A stretch of DNA of 64,000 nucleotides from positions 5,473,501 through 5,537,500 of the forward strand of contig OY743189.1 of NCBI GenBank assembly GCA_963555705.1, written 5' to 3'. Shown here in pieces: positions 12,085-23,321 of this stretch. Position 1 is the stretch's first letter. Every line of letters starts with the position of its first letter. This stretch comes from Ligustrum vulgare. Taxonomy: Eukaryota > Streptophyta > Magnoliopsida > Lamiales > Oleaceae. Under the pieces are notes generated by a model. That model ran no database searches. It saw only the letters and a program-made list of their open reading frames with translations, and was not told the origin of the DNA. The position numbers and the translations under genes are program-made.

Positions 12085-12740
12085 GGATTAAATGTTTAAT
12101 CCTAAAGTTTAAAAGGAATTTAAATTGGCCCTTAAAGTTATGAATTTTATGAAATCAGTCCCAAATTTATAAAATTATTTAAGTTGGGTTTTTTAAAGTT
12201 CTAAATTGTATAATTCAGCCCCTGAAGTTTGAGAAATTTATATTTCAGCCCCTAATGTTTGAGAATTTTCAAAACTGGTCCCTAAAGCTTGAAAATTCTC
12301 TAATTTGGTCCCTTAAAGTTTGAAAATTTTCTAATACAGCACCTAAAGTTCCTAAATTCTTTAATTTGGTCCCTAAAGTTTGAAAATTTTCTAATTCAGT
12401 CACTAAAGTTTGGAAATTTTCAAAACTGGTCCTTAAAGTTTGAATTTTTTTAAAAATTTAAGTCCCTAAAGTTTGGGAATTTTCTAAATTGGCTCCTAAA
12501 GCTTGAAAATTTTCAAAATCAACCTTTAAAGATTGAAAATTTCCTATTTTGTCCCTCTAAAGTTTGTTTTTCTTTCAAATTGGGACCTAAAGTTTAGAAT
12601 TTCTCTAAATTGGCCAATAAGGTTTTGGGAAAATTGTAATTTAAGTCATTCAAGCTTAAAATTTTACAGAATTGGCCACCTAAAGTTTATGAGTATTGCA
12701 ATTGACTCTTTCAACTTAAGGATTGCTTTATTCTAAAGTT
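12085..12740 (+). repeat. about 32-bp degenerate tandem repeat in the copia leader
   Basis: Roughly twenty imperfect copies of a unit like TTGGTCCCTAAAGTTTGAAAATTTT with period about 30-33 bp. The CCTAAAGTTTG core is best kept and the flanking A/T runs vary. It lies in the noncoding leader between the GC-rich block and gag. No open frame runs through it. Confidence 0.85.
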
Positions 12741-12915
12741 TTGAATTTTATAATTCAAATCCTAAAATCAAAATATATGCAAATCAGTGATTTCAATTTC
12801 AAATCTTGGTACATCGGAATCTTTTGGGAGATATAAAATTAGAAAGTAAATTAGTTGAAGCAACATGTTGCCAAAGCAACCTCTCTTGTGGATATTAATT
12901 AACTTTGAATATTAG

Positions 12916-13312
12916 AAGGTATTTGTGTGTGTTATTCATTGCGGATATTGATCGGCCCAAAGGAAGGTCAATATTTGGCTCGAATTTCACATGCACCTGT
13001 GGTAATAAACACGTGGCAATTATTTGGTTTAATGTGTGACCAAGAAATCGGTCCAAAGAAAGGTTTATTGGTTAACATGTCTTATTGCCAGTGTTTGATC
13101 ACTGCACTAAGGGAAAATTAGGTGTTTGTGTGTTATTTCATGCGGATATTGATCGGCCCAAAGGAAGGTCAATATTTTGCCCGAATTTCACATGAACTTA
13201 TGGTGATAAATACGTGACGGTTATTTGATTTTACGTGTGATCAATAAATCGGTCCAAAGAAAGGTTTATTGGTTGACATGTCTTATTGTCAGTGTTTGAT
13301 TACTACACCAAG
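12916..13312 (+). repeat. tandem duplication of about 200 bp in the copia leader
   Basis: Two diverged copies (about 12916-13120 and 13121-13312) share GCGGATATTGATCGGCCCAA, AATCGGTCCAAAGAAAGG and GACATGTCTTATTG-type words. The second copy runs to the insertion point of the solo LTR and resumes at 14835. Confidence 0.85.
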
Positions 13313-13317
13313 AGTAC

Positions 13318-14834
13318 TGATAAGCGTATTTTATACACTTATTTGTATGTCTAAATTAGGATTAATTATTATCGTTTGGGAATATTTGCTATTTAATTTA
13401 TGTTTATTTGTTTACTTTTCAGAAAATGTCCCAATCGAAGAAGAATGAAGCAATTAATGGAAAAATGACACGATTGGATGTTAATTGGAGCTAAATTGGA
13501 CAAGTGAGGAGTTTGTGACAACAACCGGGAAACATGCTTGGTGCCAAAGTGACTAAATCAGAGGTTGGAGGACCTAATTGAATGAATTAAGAGCTTGAAT
13601 GGTCAAACCGAGAAGAAGATAAAGTTTGGGGACTAAATTGCAACAATTGAAAGTTGAGGACTGAAGGTGCAATTAAAAGTCAGGGACTAACTTGCACAGC
13701 CGGAAGAAAGATGAAGTCGCGATCGCTGGTTACATACCAAGCGATCGCGAGATGGCTGTAAATTATAACCCGAGAGTTTTTGGGTCTTCCACGCGATCGC
13801 CGTCATTACGCCTGCGCGATCGCGCGCTTGTCCGACTGGGCCGCAGATCAGATTTTTCTCGCGATTTTTGACAGGCTTTGGGATTTTTGACCTAGGTTTT
13901 CTCCAAAACCTATATATACAACATAAGAGACACGAAATTCAGACCTTTGCCTCTCCAAAGAACGAGCCACAATCGAGAAATCAACATCAAATTCTTGGGG
14001 AATCAAGCATCACAAAGGGGCGTGAATTAAAGATAATTGAAGAATCAAAACTTGGTGCAAGATTTCCATTCTTTATATTATTTTTAATGAACGTTAATTT
14101 TTATTGTTATTGTTCTTTATTAATGATGTGTAACTAAATTCTATGTTGGGATGAACGATGTAGCCTAATCATATTATTTTGATTCCAAATTCCGTTGTTT
14201 TAATGTTTTGTTGTATGTATTGATTTATTATTGTTCTTAATGCTTGAATTGCTTGATCACCAGTTCATGATATATTGAATTATTTCCATAATCCGAGAGG
14301 TGAGTTAATAATTTAGAATATGGTAATAAATCCGATAATTGAACGAGAGATAGAGATATACTCTTGTTATTATTGCGGTCGTGTGTGAATTCTTGTATTT
14401 ATTGCATCTAGATAAGGAATATTCAGATCCGCTGTAGAGATACATGATTGACTTATGTAGGTAGAATTGATTTAAACTCGAGAGAGGAATTTCAATATAA
14501 ATTAGTGAATTCGACTGAGTACATAATTAGGAAATAAAACATGGAATTGGAGTTAATTTAATTGGTTAGGTGAAATCGTGAATCTCAACTATTTTACAAT
14601 TGTTTTAAAAAAAAAATAGATTTCGCAATTTAATTCTTTAATTGATTTATTTTTTTTTTAGATTTAAAACATCAAATTATTTTGTTCATTCAAATAAGGT
14701 TTAGAACTAACACATTTCGGTAATTAATAGCAGTCTCCGTGGGACGATAATCCCGACTCTTAGGTCCACTTTATTACTTCTCACGACCCGTGCACTTGCG
14801 GGGATATCTCTCTTAGCGAGATATCAGGTGAACA
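13318..14834 (+). mobile_element. solo LTR of a Ty3-type (Athila/Tat-like) element
   Basis: 1517 bp beginning TGATAAGCGTATT and ending GGTGAACA, flanked by a perfect 5-bp duplication AGTAC (13313-13317 and 14835-14839). Removing it rejoins the copia leader smoothly. It contains a TATATATA box near 13911, A/T runs, and near its end the CTCCGTGGGA and CGTGCACTTGCGG words common in LTRs of the Athila/Tat group; the family name is inference. A truncated relative lies at 33880-34258. Orientation is assumed from those words. Confidence 0.85.
13719..13823. repeat. cluster of four palindromic GCGATCGC octamers in the solo LTR
   Basis: Exact GCGATCGC at 13719-13726, 13741-13748, 13793-13800 and 13816-13823. 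Such CpG-rich octamers are rare by chance in AT-rich plant DNA. They lie shortly upstream of the TATA-like sequence. Confidence 0.9.
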
Positions 14835-15029
14835 AGTACCACTTACAAGTCAATATTTCTGTCCAAAGACTAAATATTGATGTTGTGCTAGGTATCTTGT
14901 GATGGGCCCTACCATTATTTGAAAATATGATTTGCATAATAAGGTATTTATGTGAGCTATTCTGTTTAAGTGTTCTCTATTCGGTTTCAAATTTTGCTAG
15001 TAGTATATCTACAAGCTCAAATTCAATCC

Positions 15030-15690
15030 CTGTGTTTATGGAACAAACTTCAAGGATCAAAACAAGAACATTAACTTTTCGTTGGCTGCATGGATCTAGA
15101 CCGTGTACTAAGGATTGAGCAACCTACCCCTCTTACGGATGAAAGTTCATCTAATCAAATGAGGAACTTTGAGAAGTGGGATTACTTAAATTATGTGGGT
15201 CTCATGATCATTAAGTGCGGCATTCCGGAAGCCTTTAGTGGCATAGTATCTGAGGAGGTAAATGATGCCAATGAATTCCTTGTCGAAATTAAGAAACGTT
15301 TTGTGAATAACGATAAGGATGAAACAAGCGCGCTTATGCAAAGCTTGATTTCAATAAAGTATAAAGGCAATGGGAAAATAAGGAAGTACATCATGTAGAT
15401 GTCTCACACTGCTTCAAAACTTAAGGAACTAAAACTCGACTTGTCTAATGACTTGCTCATGTATTTGGTATTGATATCGCTTCCTGCACAATATAATTAA
15501 TTTAAGGTTAGTTATAATGTCAAAGTAGAAATGGACTCTCAATGAGCTCATTTCATAGTGTGCAAGCTTTTTGCACAATTCAGTCAATTTAAGGTCAGTT
15601 GTAACTATCAAAGGGAGAAATGAACTCTAAATGAGCTCATTCCATTTAGTGTGCAAGAGGAAGAAAAGCTGAAGCAGGACAGAACTGAAA
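15030..15690 (+). pseudogene. gag remnant of copia element 1
   Basis: The longest readable piece (15090-15398) carries the plant copia gag pattern MDLDRVLRIEQPTPLTDESS, then IPEAFSG and ALMQSLISIKYKGNGKIRKYIM before a stop. The frame upstream of 15090 is damaged. Downstream, gag-like text continues with an imperfect tandem duplication of about 85 bp (15484-15570 and 15572-15660). No zinc knuckle or protease is seen, so the 3' part of gag and the protease are deleted. Confidence 0.8.
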
Positions 15691-15779
15691 GTATTCACGT
15701 GGAAAACACCTCTAAAGATAAGGGCAAGAAAACAAATAAAGAAAATAAAGCGTTAAAGGGGCTATTAATTTTATGATCC

Positions 15780-17640
15780 CACACTTTAGTCACTTTTGAA
15801 ACGGGAATTGCAACATTTTTTGAGGATGTTGAGTTTGGGGGAGAAATAAGGTTAGAGATATTGTCTTTAAGGAAGAAGTTGAGGAAGGATCGGTTTCGAT
15901 TCCTATTGTTGCTTTTGACAATGTGCAAGTTTTTATGCATGTCATTGATCAATAAGCATATCCGGAACCTCAATTCGACAATATTGAAGAACCTCCCATC
16001 CAAAATAAGGTAAATTTCAGAAGTACAAACTCAACAACCTCAATAACTAAAGCAATTAAGGAGATCCACGAGAGAAAGGGGAAAATGCTATTCCGGATAA
16101 CTTAAATAGTATTTTTCCAAGAACATAAGGAAATAATTGAATGGTGGAAGATGGTCCAATCAATTCCATCAGGTCATGCAGGGTTCTAACTCTCAAAATT
16201 GGATTGATGCCATAAATAAGAAGTATAAGCATATGCAAGACAATAAAGTTTTGGATCTTATCCCATTACCAGAAGGTACGAAGCCCATTGGTCTTAAATT
16301 GATTTTTAAACCAAAGGGGATTTGAAAGGTAATGTGGAAAGATATAAGGTTTGTCTTGTATCTAAGGGCTTTACATAGAATGATGGCATTGATTATAAAG
16401 AAACTTTCTCTTCGGTTTCAATGAAAGACTCTTTCAGGAAAGTCAAGTTGTTGCACATTTTGACCTCGAGTTATATCAAATGGATGTTAAGATGACGTTT
16501 CTCAATGGAGACATTGATGAGATGGTTTGCAAATTAAAGAAATCCATTTATGTGCTCAAGCCAGCTTCTCGTTAAGGGTAATACAAATTTCATCAAGCAA
16601 TTATCTCATTTGGTTTTGAGATTAATGTTGTTGATGGTTGTTTGTATTACAAGTTCAGTGGGAGTAAGTATATTTTCCTGGTTTTATATGTTGATTATTG
16701 CTTGCCAGTAATGATATAGGTATGTCATATAAAATTATGAGATTTTTTGTCAAGGAATTTTGAGATTAAAAATCTTGGTGACGTCTCTTTTGTATTAGGA
16801 ATTCAGATACACCGGGATTGTTCTCGGGGTATTCTTGGATTGTCACAAAAGGGCTATATCGATAAAGTACTTAAGAGGGTTGGCATGCAAGACAGTAAAT
16901 CATAGGACACCCCTATCGCTAAGGGAGACAAATTTAGTCTCAACCAATGCCCGAAAAGTTATCTTGAAGTTAAAGAAATGTAGAGGATCCCATATAGTTA
17001 AGTTATAGAAAATATGATGTATGCTCAAATTTGTATGCGTTCGGATATTGCATACATTATTGGGATACTAATCAGATATTTAAGTAACCCTGAGATGGAT
17101 TATTTGGAAAGCAGCCAAACATGAGTTATAAGGTATTTAAAGAGAACAAAATATTACATGCTCACATACAGAAAATCGGATCAGTTGGAGATCATATGGT
17201 ATTATGATTCCGATTTTTGCTGGATGCCAAAACAGTAGAAGATCCACATCAGGCTACATCTATCTGCTAGTTGGAGGAGCTATTTCCGGATGGAGTGCTT
17301 GACAAACACTTTAGCTTCTTTCACTTGGCAACACAGTTTGTAACAATTTTGGGGCATCTAATTATGGAATATAGCTGCGAAATTTTGTCGCTGGGCTGCA
17401 TATTCTGTACGGTATAGAAAGACCACTAAAGTTACATTGTGACAATAACTCAGCAGATTTATATTCCAGTAACAACAGGAGCTCAACTAAGCCAAAATAC
17501 ATTGACATAAGTTCCTGGTTGTGAAGGATACAGTTCAGAGTGGACACGTGTCAATAAGAACACATTGGGACAAACTCCATAATTGCGGATCCGCTTACTA
17601 AAGTATTACAATCCAAGGTCTTTCATGAGCACAATACTCA
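15780..17640 (+). pseudogene. integrase tail, reverse transcriptase and RNase H remnant of copia element 1
   Basis: After the deletion the text resumes with the integrase-RT linker (FFEDVEFGG and EEPPIQNK). The RT follows with NWIDAINKKYKHMQDNKV (16137-16325) and later KKSIYVLKPASR and QIHRDCSRGILGLSQKGYI. The catalytic YVDD has decayed to YVDYC near 16688-16702. RNase H motifs around the Asp-rich and KYIDI segments are still readable to about 17640. There are many frameshifts and stops. Confidence 0.85.
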
Positions 17641-18080
17641 TATGGGTGTTGTGTTTCTTAAGGATATTTGGTTTCAATGGGAGTTTGTATTTTGGGTGCA
17701 TTAGACACATTTATTGTCCTTTTGGATACAGTTTAAAGTTAAAGTTATTTACAGCTGTAAGGTTTCAGGTTTATTATCTCTGAACTCGTTTGAGGATGAT
17801 CTCACTAAAGTTGGACCAGTTGGAAATAGGCATGTTGAAGATCACATTACATGTAATTTCCACGCTACACATCCATACTTGATCCATGTCATTCAGTTAT
17901 GTCGATATACGTGACCATTGATAGGTTTAGTTACGATTAATGTAGCGAAAGCCGCTTTGATCCTATGTTGATATAATTGATGGACCGGATTGTTTGGGGA
18001 TGCATTCAGTAATGATAGCAAAATTCTGAGTACTCATAAGGTTATGATTGATACACAATTGTGAGGTTACACATATAGCC
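17641..18080 (+). other. 3' untranslated region of copia element 1
   Basis: Between the end of RNase H-like text and the polypurine tract. Two open frames here have no recognisable motif. Confidence 0.6.
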
Positions 18081-18092
18081 CAAGTGGGAGAT
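18081..18092 (+). other. polypurine tract of copia element 1
   Basis: CAAGTGGGAGAT ends at the first base of the 3' LTR, the usual copia arrangement. Confidence 0.85.
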
Positions 18093-18547
18093 TGTAAGGA
18101 TTTTAATCAATCGTGTGGGCTTATATGTGAATTATTGTGTATTGAATGAAAGACTATCAAATTTAATTAAGCCCATTTAAAGTTATCTAATAAGGATTTT
18201 ATATATATCGGGCTTTAATGCATCTAATTAATGTATGGGCTTTTAATTGTAGATATCAGGTCATTACCTAATTCATGATGGGCCGGATTAGGTTAACTGG
18301 CAATACAGTATATAAAGTCAGTTATGGTCTCTGAATCCTACGTATTGTTCATTCTTTTTGACATCCCATCATCAGAGAGAAAATAAGAATCGCGTATTGA
18401 TTTGGAAGATCCAACCAACCGAATCGTTCATCGTGAATCATGTTTGATTAAGGTACGCTTCCGCTTAAGTTATTTAATTCTTGATAATTCAGAATGATGA
18501 TTTTAGATCATAGATAAATAATTATCTGTGATATAAATTTTCTAACA
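18093..18547 (+). repeat. 3' LTR of copia element 1
   Basis: Second copy of the 455-bp LTR (TATATAAAG at 18309-18317), directly preceded by the polypurine tract and followed by target duplication ATAGA. Confidence 0.93.
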
Positions 18548-18850
18548 ATAGAGACTTTAGAATAGTGTTCTTCCACGGTGAAAATGTAAAAACTCCATCA
18601 GTTATGTCATTGATCTGTTTTTTAATGAAAACTAGCTTAGTATCGTACCTTATGTCCGAGTATTTCCTTTTAATTCAGTAGCACTATAATATTAATTTCA
18701 TCGACTCATTCCATGAATGTGTTTGGAATAGGTTAGGAGGGAGGTAAATGTGTTACAACTTTTCCATCCCGAAAACAATATATATATATATATATATTTC
18801 AAATTTTATGTTTTTATATCTACGCGATTACATACTCACTTATATTACGG

Positions 18851-18878
18851 CACGTGCCTTGCACGTGTGTTCCACTAG
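18851..18878 (+). mobile_element. possible Helitron 3' end
   Basis: CACGTGC, a 3-base loop, then GCACGTG forms a perfect 7-bp hairpin; seven bases later comes CTAG (18875-18878) followed by T. A short hairpin before a CTRR end inserted next to T is the standard Helitron terminus. I cannot locate a matching 5' TC end, so only the 3' end is proposed. Confidence 0.4.
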
Positions 18879-19017
18879 TAGTAAATAAAGAATATAATAG
18901 AGGGATTTGAGGACATACAACTCTAATGAAAACGACAAGAGCCTGGTGCATTTTACTAGGAGGTGAAAGAACAGTTCTCAAAAAAGTAAAACAAAATGAG
19001 AGTTGATATATTAGTAG

Positions 19018-19592
19018 TAGGGGTGGGCGTTGGTCGGGTTGGATCGAGTTGGATCCCAACTTGAACCCATCCCGACTTAGTCGGTTTCGTAAAAAATAAA
19101 TTCAATCCAATCCAATACCCTGTTTAAATTCAATTCAATTCAATTCAACACAATCAAGTCTCGGTCGGATTGGATTGGGTTCGCGATTTGGGCTTTGGTC
19201 CAAATTTAAAAAAAATCTGTAAATCATTCATTTTTATTTACTGGCCAAATTAAATAAGTTGACGTCAAATTAAAAAAAAAAAAGGAAAAAGGAGAAGTAA
19301 CGAAAACACTCATTTTCATTGCAAATGTTGAGCTTGGATTTTTGAAATTTAAAAAAAATGGGTAAATTATTATTATTATTATTATTATTATTTTTTATTT
19401 ATTTATTTATTTATTTTTGTCGGGTTGGGTTGGGACGGGTTTGTGACCCAACCCACAACCCAACCCAACCCGACCAAAAAAAATTTATCATAACCCGTTT
19501 TCAGCCCATTTTTCATAAAAAATCGATTCAAATCGATCGAATTGGATCGTGTAGGATGGTTTGAACGATTTTGATTGAATGACACACCCCTA
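19018..19592. mobile_element. hAT-type MITE, 575 bp
   Basis: Ends TAGGGGTG... and ...CACACCCCTA form short terminal inverted repeats. They are flanked by an 8-bp target duplication with one mismatch, ATTAGTAG (19010-19017) and ATTAGGAG (19593-19600). It has no transposase frame. Inside are GGGTTGGG/CAACCC-type subterminal repeats and a TTA/TTTA microsatellite (about 19367-19417). Related in its ends to the larger hAT element at 50559-53543. Confidence 0.85.
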
Positions 19593-19600
19593 ATTAGGAG

Positions 19601-20618
19601 TTGCATAACTCGTGGGTGAAGCTATCATAGAATCATTATTTTCAGGGTCTCTCTTAGAGGAATAAAAACTAGAAAACTCTATCTGTATAAAGGTCGTGGA
19701 AACAAACAGTCCATTAAACCAACATATCAGTTAGCATCATCTGTTGCTGCTGCAGAAATTGATGGAAAAATTGGTTTTGATCAATTTATGTGATTATTTA
19801 AGTGAAATTATTAGTATTGAATGAAAAATTAAATCACTTAACAATGTGACATTATTGAAAAATTAGTAGAATATTATAAAATATTCTAGAATTAATTTAA
19901 ATGAAAAAATGTGTCTTTTCATATAAAAGATTGTGACTTTTGAAATTATTATTTTTCAATAGTTGTGTTTCTTCAATTAGAGACAAATTTGAAAAAATGT
20001 TTCTCTTGAAAATTACATTTAATAACTCTTGAGAATTATTACTTAAAAATGTTTCCAACTATTATAAATAGATCTCATATGTTTGGATTTTAATTCATTC
20101 ATCAATTGAATCATTTATCAATTCATTCACTTTTCATTTCATGTTTGCATTATGATATGCATGTTCACTTCCAAAATAATTTTGCATTTATTTGGAGTCA
20201 AGTTTCATGTGAAGAGAGTTCAAACTATAAGGTTCGTTGGTCTACGCAATTTGGAGTGCTCCTATTGCGGGACGTGGTCGTTGTATCTTGAAAGACGAAT
20301 ATCGGAAAATCGTTAGCACCGGTGTGGGGTATTATCATCCAACTCTTATCTCGGTCAAATTCTTATTCATGCATTTTTTGTTTTTTACTTTATATATTCG
20401 ATTTTGATAAGTCAGAAATATGTCTAATTTTTATGCATATAAAAGGTATGTTATTAGAATATAATTATACACGTTAAATTTTTAGCAACGGAAATAATAA
20501 AAATATGCGGCTTTGCAAAAACTTGGGAAACAAGGCCTAATGAATAAGACGAAGTCAATTAAGGATGTGCAAAATAGTATAACTCACGCCAAGGCACATG
20601 GTGGCAGTAATTAAAAAA
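19601..20618. other. intergenic; possible eroded LTR fragment
   Basis: No gene seen. The part around 20190-20345 (GTTGTATCTTGAAAGAC, then AATCGTTAGCACC) resembles the 3' part of some copia LTRs, but I find no boundaries or duplication. Confidence 0.3.
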
Positions 20619-20909
20619 TGGAAACAAAATAATTAAAAATCCTATAATTATGGAAATATAGTAAATTTCCGTCTGCATCATTGATTTGCCAATTTGAAGC
20701 CCCAAACGATGGAATTTGGCCCTAAAATCAATGGGCTCAAGGGCTTTGGCCCATGAGTCTTGCTCAGTGATCTGTTTCTACTCGAAAAACATATATTATC
20801 CATCCAATTCCGACATGACTGACTGGACTGGACTTTTATTTTGGCTTGATTATTTAATTTTCTGTCAAGCCTGCTATGACTCCGATTGTCGAGGGTTCGG
20901 AACACATCA
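20619..20909 (-). repeat. LTR A, truncated
   Basis: Last 291 bp of the 744-bp LTR; the join to unrelated DNA is at about 20619. It differs from LTR D at about eleven positions. Confidence 0.9.
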
Positions 20910-22062
20910 TACCCTCCTTCTTTAGGATGATTCGTCCCGAATCATAGCTTTGTTTCTGTTGTTTCACTTCACCTCCTGGATCAAACGGAAAATTATTGCT
21001 TTCATGCCAAAGGGATGACCAATAGTATCCTGTAACTTGGGTTACATGAATGGATTGAAGTAGAAACTCCTGTGGGCATTGGTGGTGTTGCCCAAATTTC
21101 CAAGCACATTTAACCTGCAAGACAAAATTAAATAAAGCGGGGAGGGAAATGTTAGGTTCATGAGGTACAAGGTATGGATCATTGTATTCATGAATTATCA
21201 CCGTCAATTCCACCTTTTGAACTACGAGGCCCTTCTCTTCACCTCGTTTTCCTTTTGCAACTTCTTGCTCGCCCCCCTCTATCTCTTTTCTCTTAAGCTC
21301 GGTTACTTCCTCTAACTCAAGATTTTCTAGCTCATCCACCGCTTCAAATTTTTTTCTTTCAAATTCAACCACATCTTCTACCCCCACATTCGTATCACCA
21401 TGTTCGCACACTACCTCATCACTATCCAAATGTGGATCTACCAATTCAAAACTCAAATTTTGAACTTTTACCCCAACTTCTAATTCATTCATCTTATCAT
21501 CAACAATTTCATTCCTAATCAATTCCTCATCAAATTTTGGAGTTTGTTTATTTGTTTTTAATTTCAACTCTCCCTCATTCTTATCAATATCCTTATCCCC
21601 ACGATTCCTCCGATTACACCACTTTTCACTCTCATTCCTTACCCTCCGTGAATCTTCTAGTGCTTCCTCTAATGTCAACCCATATAGTACGCATGTTTTC
21701 CCTTTCTTAAGGAATTGGTATATGTGCATACTCTTATCATAAACAGCCTCCCTCCTACGCCTCCAAGGTTTTCCCAATAAAATATGATAAGATTTCAATG
21801 GCACTACATCACACCATACATCCTCACTATACCTTCCCTGGGTGATAGGCACTAGAACTTGTTTGGTTACTTTGAAATTCCCAAACTCCCTCATCCACGT
21901 CATCCTATAAGGTTTATAGTGTGGTTCTAGGGGCAATCCTAATTTTTCAATCACGGTGTTACTAACTAAATTAGTAAAACACTTTTCATCAATCGCCAAA
22001 CTACACCCCTTATGATCCACATAACATCTAGTTTGGAATAAAAATCCCGGATCATAATCCAT
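20854..22062 (-). CDS. protease-like protein of the tandem element, copy 1
   Basis: 402 codons from ATG 22062 to a stop inside LTR A. Residues about 10-110 follow the retropepsin region of plant Ty3 Gag-Pol (TRCYVDHKGCSLAID, ITQGRYSEDVWCDVVPLKSYHILLGKPW), but the catalytic loop reads IDEKCF rather than the usual Asp-Gly-Gly-Ser form, so activity is doubtful. A long highly charged region (about 130-290, rich in Glu and Lys) follows. The C-terminus ILKKEGMM is encoded by the polypurine tract, and the frame ends within the LTR, as in the CRM-like element. Copy 1 differs from copies 2 and 3 by Asn instead of Lys in HEYNDPY. Confidence 0.75.
   Translation of the reverse strand: MDYDPGFLFQTRCYVDHKGCSLAIDEKCFTNLVSNTVIEKLGLPLEPHYKPYRMTWMREFGNFKVTKQVLVPITQGRYSEDVWCDVVPLKSYHILLGKPWRRRREAVYDKSMHIYQFLKKGKTCVLYGLTLEEALEDSRRVRNESEKWCNRRNRGDKDIDKNEGELKLKTNKQTPKFDEELIRNEIVDDKMNELEVGVKVQNLSFELVDPHLDSDEVVCEHGDTNVGVEDVVEFERKKFEAVDELENLELEEVTELKRKEIEGGEQEVAKGKRGEEKGLVVQKVELTVIIHEYNDPYLVPHEPNISLPALFNFVLQVKCAWKFGQHHQCPQEFLLQSIHVTQVTGYYWSSLWHESNNFPFDPGGEVKQQKQSYDSGRIILKKEGMMCSEPSTIGVIAGLTEN
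20910..20925 (-). other. polypurine tract beside LTR A
   Basis: Minus strand AAGAAGGAGGGTA precedes LTR A. Equivalent tracts lie at 23322 and 25732. None follows LTR D, as expected for the outer 5' LTR. Confidence 0.85.
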
Positions 22063-22560
22063 TCCTTACGTGGCGTTTCAAAAATTCAAGAACAAAGATG
22101 ATTTAGACATCAAATAGCAAGAACAACTTTTATTGACTTGGAAGGAAATGAATATCAAGAATTTTAAATAAACTCAAGAAAGTGGTTCTTGAATTTGGAA
22201 TAACTATTATTATTTATTTTTTTTGAATAATGAATTTTCGGAATTAAATAAAAAAATAAATTTTTTTTTTTTTAATAAATCCGAAAATTCGACACGAACG
22301 CAACAAAACAAACGGAACCTAATTCGGATAAGAATTAAGCAAAACAAACACTTTTGAATTTTTGTTGAATTTTTATATGGATCAAACTGGAAAAAGATTT
22401 ACTGGCACGAAGAACACTCAAGAAAAGAAAGACTCAACAAACTCAAGAAGAACGGAATAAAAAACTGAAAACAAAACACTCAACAAGATATGGATGATTT
22501 TTATGGGACTCGATGATAAACATAAAAATCAAACTGGATAGAAAAACCTGAATTGAGAGT

Positions 22561-22575
22561 CCAGCTCTGATACCA
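22561..22575 (-). other. primer-binding site beside LTR B
   Basis: Minus strand TGGTATCAGAGCTGG, complementary to initiator Met tRNA. Identical sites lie at 24971-24985 and 27381-27395. Confidence 0.88.
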
Positions 22576-22577
22576 GA

Positions 22578-23321
22578 TGATGAGGTTCGAAGCGCGGAAG
22601 AAACGCCTGAAAGTTCCGAACTCAGGTTGTGGTTGGACGGATAAATCATGACCCGATATTCACGACGCGATGACTCGACGATGCGGAATAAAGAACCACG
22701 ACTTTCGAAACGCCACAAGAATTTGTCCAATCTCCCTGATTAGTTTCTGAATTTGAACGCCACAAATATTCTAGCAAATATTTGATAAGTTCGATATTTG
22801 AACGCCATAAGAAATATTCTTGATAAGTTCGAAAAACATAGGAATCCACCTATAACTTTTATTGAATCCTCAATAAAAACTGTTTATATCAAAATCAAAT
22901 CTCAAGTCTCCAATTACAATGAATGGAAAAAGCGTATAAATAAGCAAAATAACCTAACCGCTAATTTACTAAAAATAGAATTCTAATTAAACTAGAATAC
23001 TAAATTAGGAAAATAACCTAAAAACAAAATTGGAAACAAAATAATTAAAAATCCTATAATTATGGAAATATAGTAAATTTCCGTCTGCATCATTGATTTG
23101 CCAATTTGAAATCCCCAACGATGGAATTTGGCCCTAAAATCAATGGGCTCAAGGGCTTTAGCCCATGAGTCTTGCTCAGTGATCTGTTTCTACTCGAAAA
23201 ACATATATTATCCATCCAATTCCGACATGACTGACTGGACTGGACTTTTATTTTGGCTTGATTATTTAATTTTCTGTCAAGCCTGCTATGACTCCGATTG
23301 TCGAGGGTTCGGAACACATCA
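22578..23321 (-). repeat. LTR B (internal, shared)
   Basis: 744 bp. It appears identical to LTR D over the first 500 or so bases and identical to LTR A over the last 160 or so, so it looks like a hybrid. Confidence 0.92.

Larger units (their letters stand above)
10776..18547 (+). mobile_element. decayed Ty1/copia retrotransposon with a nested solo LTR
   Basis: Two 455-bp LTRs starting TGTAAGG and ending TAACA, flanked by a perfect target duplication ATAGA (10771-10775, 18548-18552). The primer site at 11233 and polypurine tract at 18081-18092 confirm plus-strand orientation. Inside are a long noncoding leader, a gag remnant, and reverse transcriptase/RNase H with many stops. Protease and most of the integrase are missing: the sequence passes from the end of gag to the far C-terminal side of the integrase around 15690-15790. 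A solo LTR of another family has inserted in the leader at 13318-14834. Confidence 0.92.
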
